Origin: Spinacia oleracea
Taxonomy: Eukaryota > Streptophyta > Magnoliopsida > Caryophyllales > Amaranthaceae
Assembly: GCF_020520425.1 (NCBI RefSeq)
Contig: NC_079488.1
Span: 9,401,747-9,465,746 of the forward strand
Direction of reading: 5' to 3'
DNA length: 64,000 bases
The translations under genes and the position numbers were made by a program. A model generated the notes under the pieces. That model made no database searches, was not told where the DNA came from, and saw only the letters and a program-made list of their open reading frames with translations. Positions 1-10,157 of the stretch are shown in pieces (the stretch's first letter is position 1; the number at the start of each line of letters is the position of its first letter).

Positions 1-652
1 TACAATGTGCCGTTTGGGACTTTGAGCTGCTGTTCATGTCTGTATAACTGTATATGACGAGTTGTATAATCAATAGAAAAAATCGCGGTGTGGTTGTTTT
101 GATATGGTTCACGTGGCGGTGACGTGGAAGCCGCATGACTTGACAAATTGAAAAATATCTGTTTATCATTGTTATTAAGAAAAACGTCCTTAGATTATAG
201 CATAAATTATACTCTGTACTTTTTAGAACCTCATTTTGTTTTATTTCAATTGAAATAAGAGGTTCTAAGCATTTGTAGTGACTAAAATATTAGAATAATC
301 TTATCTTAAATGTGATTTTAATTGTATCCATTACCTCCACGGTTTTACTAATAGGTTAAAACGACTTACGTGGTAAACTAATGGTCTATTATTGATGTCA
401 TGGTGTATTGGTGTGAATTCAAGCCATGTGACGGCGTGGTATTTTGCAGAACTGCAAGTTAAAATTTCTGTAAAGAATGGCCTTTATTGGACAGCATTGT
501 CTGAATTCCAAGGTGTAACCTCTATGAAATCAATTATGAAAGTAGTTTAAATATCATACTTAAGTGGAGTCTTTCAATGTGTCCCGTACTAATGGAGGAT
601 GTCCAGATGCTGTTAAAATTTACCTGTTTGTGAATTTTGTATTTCAACGTTT
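1..652. other. Upstream intronic or flanking DNA with no recognised exon
   Basis: No exon of the downstream VPS33 gene could be recognised here. The first visible exon starts with a split codon, so a further exon must lie upstream, and most or all of this stretch is probably intron. Around 80-150 there is a CpG-rich patch (tcgcggtgtgg and cgtggcggtgacgtgg) that resembles the start of the CpG-rich repeat at 5423-5896. The last 16 bases (637-652) are the left TSD of the LINE that follows. Confidence 0.4.
224..267. repeat. Imperfect inverted repeat (hairpin)
   Basis: TAGAACCTC at the left end is matched by GAGGTTCTA at the right end. The centre holds TTATTTCAATTGAAATAA, itself a perfect palindrome. 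Eight extra bases (attttgtt) on the left arm break the symmetry. It could be the footprint of a small MITE; no TSD was identified. Confidence 0.5.
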
Positions 653-1430
653 TTGTTCTTTTGGCAAATAAGAGATTTTATTATTTACCAAGAATAAAGA
701 TTACAACCACACACCAAACTCTCCAAACCTTACAATCTCACACTTGAGACAGTAAGCTACCAACTAGAAACTAACACAGACACTTTCTCATCTGATCATC
801 ACACCTACAAGCAACAAGAAAGACAATTCTAGAACTGATTACATCAACAGAATCAATAATGCTCTTAAATAGTTTAGAATTCCTCTGAAGCCAAATGTTG
901 TAGACTGTTTCCACAAAAGCCATACTGCAGATTTTATCTCTTGGCTTTGTACTTCGACTCTTCTTTGCTGCCCAGTCAACCTCCCTTTGCCAGCTCTGAA
1001 CTGCTCTGACAACACCTATTTTGCTCAACACAGAACTCCACACACTAGTTGAGAAACTACACTCAAAAAACAGATGATCCAGAGTTTCTAACTGTGTCTG
1101 GCAGAAGACACAGTCACCATCAATCTGCATATTCCATTTCAACAGTCTCTCCTTTGTAGCTAATCTATTCTGAAGAGCTAACCACAAAATGAAAGTGGCT
1201 TTTGGGCTAGCTTTGCTATTGCAAACAATTCTTTTCCAAGCAACTGAACTTGCATTCTGCCTCAAGTGAAGATACATCTTCTGTACGCTATATTTTCCAT
1301 GTTTGATGAATTTATCAGCATCCCCAGCTTCCACAAACACTTCTCTATTAGCCCATATTTTCCTCATGGACCAAGTAAGACCATTAGGAACTTGCATAGT
1401 CCAGAAATTCTGTTGTTTTACATATTTATC
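653..1430 (-). mobile_element. 5'-truncated LINE (reverse-transcriptase zinc-binding region and 3' end)
   Basis: The minus strand is open across most of this stretch. It encodes the zf-RVT region of a plant non-LTR retrotransposon: a segment like KASPKATFILWLALQNRLATK, then C-x2-C and H-x4-C metal ligands (CVFCQ, LDHLFFEC). The insertion is flanked by a 16-bp direct repeat TTGTATTTCAACGTTT at 637-652 and 1431-1446, which is the TSD. The element is cut at its 5' side, as is usual after abortive reverse transcription, so it carries neither endonuclease nor RT. The open frame begins inside the right TSD, so its first residues are host DNA. It sits antisense in an intron of the VPS33 gene. Confidence 0.85.
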
Positions 1431-1617
1431 TTGTATTTCAACGTTTGAGTGCATGTTAGCTGCTCTAGTAGCTTAGCCATAGGTTTGGGTGGGTGGGTGG
1501 GCTTCACATTGATACCACTTCTCTTTGTAGATGCATTACATATTTGATTAATGGCTTTATGTTTATTGTTTTGCTTTGCACTTAAAAGGATACATCCATT
1601 GCTTATTTACAATGCAG

Positions 1618-4600
1618 ATCTTTTGAGTATATTGAAGAAATGATTCACAAGCAGGAACCTCTTGCCAGTGTTCTTCGGCTTCTCATCTTGTTTTCGGTTA
1701 CAAATTCTGGATTACCCAAAAGAAATTATGACTATTTGAGGTATATCTTATACTGTTTTCCTTTAATTTTATTAAATTTTCTGTCAGACTTATCATAACA
1801 CCATTTTCTTTAAAATACCCTCTTCTTGTCTACTGACTTTTATATGGTATGCGTGCTTGATAAAGGAGAGAGATACTTCACAGCTATGGGTTTGAGCACA
1901 TGGCCACACTGAATAATCTGGAAAAGGCGGGGTTTTTCAGAAAACAGGTTCTGTTTATCTGTTAAGCAAATCGAAGCAGTATTGACTCATCAATCATGGT
2001 TATTGTGTTTTTTTATTTATAATTTATTTTTTGCTTGTTGATCCTGGCAGGAAATGAGAAGCAACTGGTTGACCGTCAAACGAGCTCTGCGTCTTGTGGT
2101 TGAAGATACTGATACAGCCAAGTATGCACTCTGATATCTGTCACCGTCTCTTCTTTTGATTATTGTGCATGTTGATTTTATTCATATACGCTGTTAAGGT
2201 GAGAAAACTTCCACTATTTATCATGTATGTCATTTTGGAATTCTGTTTGTAGAAGTTATCTCAGAAATTGATATGCTTATCGGCTAATGGTCGAATCATG
2301 AAACTGTCACCATGATTGTCTGGAAGGTCTTCTTTAGATAATCTAGTTTGTTTTGATCGGTTTTCATTAATAATATGTTATGTGATCACTTCATTTGACT
2401 TCATTTGACTTATACAGCTTTCATGTTTCTGTTTCTTTCTATTTTTTAATTTATTTTTTATTCTTATTTTTTTTTTTTTTTTTTTTAAAAAATTCTTTTG
2501 TATTTTTTATATTTTTACATGCTATTTTGAAATGTACTTATTTTACTTATTCATTTATTTTAAACTTTACTTATTTTTTATTATCTCTTACAATATTTCT
2601 TCTATAATATAGTATATACATTTTTCTCTTATCTTACTTTCATCAATTCCACCTTCTCTTCCTTGCTTTTTTCTTTTTACTTCCTGCTCCTTTCTGGTTT
2701 GATTGGTGACAATGACTATCTCCTACGACGATTCATGTTAGCCGACCCCATATCATTTTGGGACTAAGACTTTGTTGTTGTTGTTGTTGTTGTTGTAATG
2801 TGATCACTTCAACAAAAGACCATGAGTCTTCCAACAATTACTAAGACATAACGCCAAAGGATTCCGCCTCATGCCTTTGCCTTTGTGCCCTGGTGCACCT
2901 TGCGCCTTTTAGAACTAAGCCACAATATCACCTGCCTTTCCCAAAACTGCTACCTAAAGCCATTAACCACAGCCCTTACCCGACCTCTACCTTCATCTTG
3001 ACATCGTGCTTCCATCTCTGCTTCACCATCACCACCACGGTATCACCCCCAAAGAGACAATGATAGAAATAGAGACAGAATTACCCAGCAGTCCACCTTT
3101 TACACTGCACCAGAAGCCCTCTTTCATCCACATAAGCAATTCTCCCAACAGCTATATCCCAGAATATACTGTTCCTAAGACTGAAATAAGTGAAGGTCAT
3201 GGCAAGAAACGTGTACCATGCCAAAGCAGCTAAATTACTACGTAACTTATTATTATCAACACTGTTCTTTTTCTTTTCTTTTTTGAGAGGCCCTCATAAT
3301 TCTATTTTAAATTTTTAACGGCATGAGGGAAAAATAACTTGATGATTTATTGTTGATATCTGTTTACTTACTGATAGCTATATAAATTTCTGACACCTTT
3401 ATTGAACACAGAAACCTCTGTGTTGATGGAACTTCATGAATCATCTTTCCCTGTATATTTCATCTCTACTGCTTCTATGCTGATTTCCTTGTGGTATGAT
3501 TTATGACAGCCCCAACGATATCTCTTATGTCTTCTCTGGATATGCACCACTTAGTGTACGTCTGATACATCAAGCCATTAGATCTGGATGGTAAGCCAAA
3601 TCGTCTCTTATCTTTTGCACGAGTATCATTTTAGGTTTTGCCTTCCATTTTTCTGGATACGAATTTCATCTCAAAGTCATTCTATATATCTTTTATATTC
3701 CTGAATGCTCACTGTCTAGTGACTACTACTAGAGTTTGATTCTTTGCTTGATTTATCTCTTCGTTTGGTAATACCTGTGTGTCTGTTGAGTATTATGAAT
3801 AAGCAAACTCATTGTGAGTATCGCCATTTGATTTAGGCACACCAAAGCTTTCAAAAATGGCATGGAAAAAATGACTACCTGTATCAAAAGGCTTACATCA
3901 TAGACTTGATGGTCATAAAATGACATAAAGCAACTGCAGTTGCACTACCACATTTAATAGGCTGTTAAATAGTACATCACCATTGGTCAACAGATATGAA
4001 CAATTGAGTGTAGCTAGCAGTCAAGTTGTATGAGTTCAGTTCAAAAACTTCGACTATTAATGTAGGTTGAGTACTTAAACAATTTATCTCCCTATCCCTT
4101 GTTGGTGCATGATCTGCATATGCAGTGGCGTATCCAGGATGTTTAGGGTGGTGGGTCACCATCGTCCACAACACACAATATATACAAAAAAAAAAAAAAT
4201 AATGTCCCAAATATAATTAATATTTATATTACAACAAAAAACCTACAAAATTATTACAATTATTTTCTACGGGTTTTAAGGAAATGTTAGAAATAAATAA
4301 CTCAATGTAAGAGAACAGGTATTTAAAAAACTGGTCTCTTAGATTTGAATTGAATATGGGGGCGGTATGGTACTCAATTGTAAGATCGGTTATTTTAAGG
4401 CGCTGGTCTCTTATATTTATCACAAAATATGGTAGTTATACCCGTTTTCTTATGCGCAGGGTTAGGTTTTTCTTGTATACCATAGGAGATCGGCTTTAAG
4501 ATATAACAGGTCTCTTAGAACCAAACTATATTGTTCTTTTTTTCAAAATTTCGCTGGGTCACTTGACCCACAGGGACACTCTGTAGTTCCTCCACTGTGC

Positions 4601-7600
4601 ATATGTGCCTTCGATTCTACCATCTTTTACCAGTTGTGGATCTATTTTTAGGAATTGAAGAATCCATATGCTTGAAGTATCAATTCAACTTAGTCCATAT
4701 GCTTGAGTATCATTCCACAAAAAAGAATCACAAAATTGCAATTGTCTTTAATCAACCATGAATAGTCCTTGCTGTCCTCCATGATGTACTACCTCCTTTT
4801 TAAGCACCCTGAAAGACTGGGTGGATTCTGATATTTGTTTTTTCATCATAAAAATGACTAAAATAGAGTTTTGGGTTTTTCAATTACCGAGAGTCTAAAT
4901 ATAAATGACATGGCACCGCAAGAGTTGACCAGTCATGTTAAGTACAAGGTTCCTGGGAATTCTCATCCTAATTCTCTCTCAGAAGATTAAAGTGTGTGTG
5001 CTTCGCTGCATGTCTTGTCGTTTGTGTTCATTTCTTTGTTTTTCGAGGGGAGGGCTGGTCTAGACGCCATCACAGAAGCCTCTTAGGCTCTTGCTAATCT
5101 AAAAAAGTAAAAAAACATCAATGACTTCAAAAATATTGAAAGTACAAAGAAGTCATAAGCAACTTCATCAGTTTTATGATTTTATCACGTCATGGAAGCA
5201 GCTACGAAGTGCATCAATCCGTCAATATTTATGATAGTGGGTAAACTTCAGTTAGCTGTAAGTTGTACAATGTCCAGTTTAAGCACTTTTAAGTGTTAGC
5301 ATAAGTCGAGAGTATCTATCACCCTTCTCTTTTGCCTGGTCTGTATCTGAGGATCTAGTTAGTTACCTATCACAATGGTGTGGTGTGTATATGTATTTTG
5401 GAATTGAAGGGCCTATGCCTATAGAAAAGAATCGCGGATGCGGTCGCGATCGCGGTAACGATCGTGTTGTCGCGTTAACGGTCACGTTGTCGCTGGATAC
5501 CGCTTATAACAGATAAATAGAACGGATCATGGCTAACACAATGGAAATTTTGTCTAAAAATTCACAGTTAATACTTTTAAGTATAAAAATATTATTTCAA
5601 CACAATATAACCAAACCTATCATAAAATGAGTGGGTAACATATTGTGTGAACAAATAATCACTCAGAACGTCATGTTTAATAAAAAAAGTAGTAATTACT
5701 AAAATATTTTTGGCCAATTTGTACAAAAGAACGGCGTAAAGGGGAAAAAAACGTCATAACGCGGCAAGTTACCGTTATGTAATGGACGACGCGGGGAGAA
5801 AGGTGTTATTTTTATGTAACGAGGTTTACACAAAGGAAAATCAAAACCCCGTTACAGAACGGCCGTTATTTAACAGAACAGTCGAGTTTTAATTCCATGC
5901 CTATGTCACTGAAATTCAATTTGGTAAATCTGGTCATATGACCAAAACTATCTATCCTGGAAAAGAAAAGAGCAATCAGCATTTCACTTGTCAATTTAAT
6001 CAAATTTGGAAATTCGTACATGCTATATAGAGAGGGTTTCTTACTTGGTCACTATAGTTTGGGATCTTCTTCTCTGTTTTTCTTCTAGGCTTTCCTTTTT
6101 TCCCTAAATTTTCACCTGTTGAAGCAGGAATTAAGAGGGATAGGGGATGCTAGAGGAAGAGTGAGGACTGTGACTAGAAGCTTCTTATCTTTAATCTACC
6201 TTTTCTATTGTCTGAAGTATGCTCATGGGCGTTGCTCAAATGTTTGTTGAGGAGGCGGGCCTCTGTCACTATTGTAGTTCAACTGTATCTCTATCCTGTG
6301 GTCTTACACCCCCCTTTTTTCCTTAGATGCTCATCTTCCTGAGTATTAGGTTCTGCATTTCCCTCTTATGTTTAAACTCTTTGGTCTCTCCATATGCTAT
6401 TACTCATTTGTCCAGGAGAGTGAAACTTATTGTTTTGCCGGTATATTTAAAGATCTGGTTTTAGCATCATGGTTCTGATTCTGTAATTGATTATGTAGGC
6501 GTCCCATTGAAGAAATATTAAAGCTACTACCTGGACCACACTTTGAAACAAAAAGAGTGAGCTTTTCTTGGCTATGTTTATAAGTTTAGTGCGAACTCTT
6601 TTATTTTCTTCAATGTCATGATCCTTAATTGTTGGCATGTTGTCTTTAGGGGGGACTATCAAGGGCCTCGTCATTGGAGTCACTGTCAGGAGGATCAGCT
6701 AGTGTTGACAAGTAAACACTCATTACTTGTTACAAATTTATACGTTGTTTTTTTTTTAAAAGTAGTAATATGGTTTTCCATTGTCTCATTTGAATGATTG
6801 ACTGTGTAGATCTCATTATTGAATTTGGCTGAATTAACAACAATTGGTTAAACTTATTTTGACCATGCTTTATTGCCGCTGAATATTAAATATTATTTAA
6901 CTATCTTGTAATAGATTGTATTCCCTCTATATAATACTCCCCCTGTCCCAAAATTATAGTCTTGTTTGACTAAAAACACGGATTTTAAGAAAAGTGGAAT
7001 AGTGTGTGGGAAATTGAAATATACTCCCTCCGTATTTATTTAAGAGATACACTTAGCCGGGCACGTGTATTAAGAAAAAAAATTGATAGAAATAAAATAA
7101 TAAAGCAAGTAGAGTTGGGTAGATATTTTAATAAGTAAATAAGTGGGGACCATGTCATTTTGGGGGGTGGGTTTCTGAAATTATTTGTTTAATAGGATGG
7201 TGGGTCATAGGGTAAATTAGATGTATTATTTAATTAGATGGTAGGGTTGATAAGTTACTAAATATGGCAAGTGTATCTCTTAAATAAATACGGCCGAAAA
7301 AGGCAAGTGTATCCCTTAAATAAATACGGAGGGAGTAGTACATTGTTGATTAATTTGTATGAGAAAAGTACATGTAAAAAGGCATAAAGTACATGCGAAA
7401 GGGGAATAGTACATGAGAAGGTTTTTGGGGCATTCCACATATGATTCAATAAAACCAAAGATTTCAATGCATTTTTCTTTTTCTTTTTGGGGTCCCAAAT
7501 GAAGGTAATATGAGAAGTATTTTATGTTCAAATAAGGAAACAAGACTATAATTATGGTACGCCCGATTTGGAATACAAGACTATAATTTTGGGACGGAGG

Positions 7601-9461
7601 GAGTTTTAAGCATCTGAAAATAAGTATAACTAAGAGTGCTGAAGTTTTTGTGAATATTGCCACCTACGTATCTGGTACGTTTCTATCCAATGAAGATGCT
7701 TTACATTCTGACACATCTGCGTTGGTTTTCATCTGTTTCAGAGCGGCTTCTGGTAGACGCTCTGTAGTACTGGTTGTCTTCATAGGTGGGGTGACATTTG
7801 CTGAGATATCCGCTCTTCGCTTTCTCAGTTCTCAGGTTTGTTCAATGTTTTTTTTTGATAGAATTGTTCAATGTTCTTTTTTTGTCGTAATATGATTAAA
7901 TTTTAGCTGAATGCATAGGTTGACTGTCAATCTTTTAGGACACACCTGATCCACTTTTGATTAAATTTTCAACTTCAAAAGATCATGATCATATTTCAAT
8001 TACTTCATCAGTTCTTTTTTAGTTGACGCACTTCATTTTGGCACAAGAATTAAGGAGGTGTGAAGAAAAGTTATAAAGACAGCATCAGCAGTGGTTGCCA
8101 ACAAGGGCATGCTTGCCATTTCCAAATAGTTGGAGCTACAAGCTCAACCAATGTTGAACATGCAAGCTTGTAGCTTTGTAGAGATACAAGGTTGGTAAAT
8201 TCCAAGTGGTCTCAAACAACCTCATTGAAAAGTAAAAATTGACATGTGGGATCCACCAAAGACAAAATGGTTGTAGTTTATTATTGTGCGGGGTTGTACC
8301 TTGGTTTGACAAGTTGATGTGGCAAAGCAAAGCAACAAAGGTTGTTGCTTGCCGTTGCTCATGCTCTTACTTACCCACCACCTATTCCTCTTTTCACAAA
8401 CTTAGAACAATCAGAGTTACCCATGCGGCAACTTTACTGCCATTGGAGCCTGAATCTTCTGGTCTCAAACCTGAATGCAAAACAAATCCCTATTTTTTAA
8501 AATTAATCCCACCGATTGATCCGCAAACACTCCTCTCTTCATTTTTTCTTGGAGTTCATTTTCGGCCTCCCCTTCTTTCCTTCTTCCTGTTCATTAATTG
8601 ATTCTCCTTCTCCTCCATTGTTGGATCTCAGTCTTAGGTAACTCCGGCAACTTTTCAGGCGATTTGATGACAATTCGAACGGTCATGAGCGAGAAAGAAG
8701 CTCAAAGAACAGTGAAATTGATGGTGTTTAAATGAAGAATTGATGTCGCTAATTCAAGTAAAAGTTGTCAAATTACTTTGAAGATTTTTGAATTTAGTTG
8801 ACGAAGAATTTGATTGAAACCAGAAGAAAAAAATGGGTAGTTCATTAATTGAAGCAAATGAGTAATAGTTTTTGGCTAATATTTTGCTTGGTGTCATGGA
8901 TTCTTAAATATCACCAATATAATTGAGTCAATGGAGGGAGTGAGGGGGTTTGTAGCGGTGATGGTTAAGGGGGTGGTGGTCGTGGAAGATGGAGTGGGGA
9001 AGATGATGATGGAGGAGTATGAGAGCTCTGTCATGGGTGAGGGAGGAGAGAGAAAGAATAGAGGATGGAAGAGGAGGAGAGAGAAGGGTAAGATTGGTAT
9101 TTTAACATATAAAACGCACCTAAAATAGAAACGTATCGATTAAAAAAGAACAAAGGAAGTATTATTTTGTGCTCCCATTTTGTATGTGTCTGTGCCTGTG
9201 AATTATGTTATTTCTCTTACTTTTGCACCTCCATGAGAGTAGTTTTAGTGTCCAGTGAAAAAAGCCGGCGTGGATTGGCTTACTGGTACTAACTGCTTAT
9301 CGTTCTTTAGACTCGTATTCCTGTCATCCTTGGTTGTTGAATTTCCTAATAATTGCAATATTTAATTTCAGGAACTCATGGAATATGACATAATCATAGC
9401 TACAACAAAGATAGTCAATGGCCAGACACTACTAGATCCATTTGTGGAAAAGCTGTCATGA
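1618..9461 (+). CDS. VPS33: Vacuolar protein sorting-associated protein 33 homologue, C-terminal exons (5' part outside window)
   Basis: This is a Sec1/Munc18-family subunit of the HOPS and CORVET tethering complexes, which bind SNAREs for fusion at the vacuole and late endosome. Eight exons join in phase: 1618-1740, 1869-1947, 2051-2121, 3510-3590, 6499-6556, 6650-6711, 7742-7835 and 9372-9461 (stop TGA). Every intron that begins and ends in the window starts GT and ends AG. About 218 residues are encoded. Family landmarks are [76 protein letters not shown] and a last exon ending in TTKIVNG...FVEKLS. Plant VPS33 proteins have about 590 residues, so roughly the last third is seen. The 1.4-2.9 kb introns hold most of the transposons listed here; 2812-3509 and 4598-5422 show nothing further. 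No frameshift or stop interrupts the joined exons. Confidence 0.93.
2394..2797 (+). mobile_element. Short retroposon (SINE-like) with (TTG)n tail
   Basis: A 14-bp direct repeat ATGTGATCACTTCA lies at 2380-2393 and 2798-2811. Between the copies is a T-rich 404-bp sequence ending in GTTAGCCGACCCCATATC, GGGACTAAG and a tract of TTG units. That ending is typical of plant SINEs with TTG tails. No clear pol III A and B boxes were found near the left end, so it may be truncated or rearranged. It lies in the VPS33 intron between the exons ending at 2121 and starting at 3510. Confidence 0.65.
4123..4597. mobile_element. hAT-type MITE with 8-bp TSD
   Basis: An 8-bp direct repeat TGCATATG at 4115-4122 and 4598-4605 flanks a 475-bp element. 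It begins CAGTGGCGTATCCAGGA and ends in the inverse of CAGTGGAGGAAC. An 8-bp TSD with CAGTGG-type termini fits the hAT superfamily. There is no transposase. The minus-strand open frames inside are short and look spurious. It lies in a VPS33 intron. Confidence 0.75.
5423..5896. mobile_element. CpG-rich insertion with 8-bp direct repeats, class uncertain
   Basis: ATGCCTAT occurs at 5415-5422 and 5897-5904. The 474 bp between are unusually rich in CG dinucleotides at both ends (tcgcggatgcggtcgcg; gacgcgggg; gaacggccg), in an AT-rich intron. The terminal inverted repeats are weak, so the superfamily cannot be fixed; hAT or Mutator-like are possible. It could also be an old insertion with a chance repeat. 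Confidence 0.45.
6937..7603. mobile_element. Stowaway-like MITE (outer element of a nested pair)
   Basis: The left end CTCCCCCTGTCCCAAAATTA and the right end TAATTTTGGGACGGAGGGAG form long terminal inverted repeats that continue into ATAGTCTTG and CAAGACTAT. The left flank is TA, as expected for Tc1/mariner MITEs; the right flank is TT, a probable decayed TSD. The element is interrupted by a second MITE at 7024-7335. It lies in the VPS33 intron before the exon at 7742. Confidence 0.8.
7024..7335. mobile_element. Stowaway-like MITE nested in another MITE
   Basis: TA occurs on both sides (7022-7023, 7336-7337). The termini CTCCCTCCGTATTTATTTAA and its inverse form the TIR. The right end carries two copies of the terminal sequence (TTAAATAAATACGG twice, separated by a short spacer). 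A copy in the opposite orientation, with the same doubled end, lies at 37081-37362 in the intron of the RNase H-like gene. Confidence 0.82.
8080..8366. mobile_element. Tourist-like (PIF/Harbinger) MITE, degenerate left end
   Basis: The right end read inward is GAGCATGAGCAACGG, followed outward by TTA. The left end is AGCATCAGCAGTGG, a matching but mutated terminus. An internal inverted repeat (AGCTACAAGCT and AGCTTGTAGCT) is present. The family resembles the better-preserved copy at 17412-17755. Its position is the last VPS33 intron. Confidence 0.5.
8410..9371. other. Remainder of last VPS33 intron, unremarkable apart from a purine-rich stretch
   Basis: Nothing coding was recognised. Positions 8931-9090 are strongly G/A-rich (repeated GGAGG, GAGAG and GAAGATGG), which makes a long meaningless open frame. 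The block ends near 9160 with a sequence like a decayed Stowaway end (aaaggaagtatt), but no matching left terminus was found. Confidence 0.35.
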
Positions 9462-10157
9462 GATGTCCTCTGGCTATGATTCAGCTACTAGTTTGTTTTT
9501 CCTGTTCCAAATTTTTTGTGGAGTACTCCTTCGATTCTGTAAATGATAAACATATTTTATCGAACTGAGTTTTGGTTCATCAAATATTAATTGCCAGTAT
9601 ATGAGCCATGTTTATCAGCAACAAGTTGGATCATCACCATGATTTATAGAAGAATACTCCAGCTTTTGGCAGATATATTTTCATACTAACACTTCTCCCA
9701 ATCGACAAGGATTACACTTCTAGGCACTGGGAATAAGATAGAGTAATCGGAAAACTTATCTGCTCTATTAGATGCTTCTGGTAAATTGAAATTATGAACA
9801 TGTGATACCTGATAAATTGGCGACTTTTTTTAAAAAATTGCTCGATCTGATTATTTATGAACAAAGTTCACTCGATACCTTTAAGTTAATATGATTCAAT
9901 TGCGTTGTTATTTATTATTCCCGGAGTCCGTGAATATTGGTTTCGATTGATATCCATTTATGATTAATACCCAGCTTTGTCCTATACCATATGTTTCGAT
10001 TAATATTAAGTTTTTCATTGAGGATTTGTTATTTCCTATATAATTTCATGCAAAAGGGTTGATTGTCGCGTCAGCAATAGCAATATAGCATTAGCAGTAT
10101 AGCAATTTGTCATACTTGTCGCTTTCTTTATGTGTATTATATGCATATAGCTGCCTA
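9462..10157. other. VPS33 3' flank and spacer
   Basis: No gene or clear repeat is seen. The start will include the VPS33 3' UTR, with AT-rich sequence after the stop. The last 11 bases (10147-10157, ATAGCTGCCTA) are the left TSD of the following LINE. Confidence 0.5.

Noticed and set aside
60..160. Second copy of the CpG-rich insertion seen at 5423-5896
   Set aside because: Only a short resemblance (gaaaaaatcgcgg); neither end nor TSD is visible near the window start.
8931..9128. 65-codon plus-strand frame rich in Gly, Glu and Arg
   Set aside because: Product of a purine-rich intron stretch; no motif, and VPS33 splices across it.
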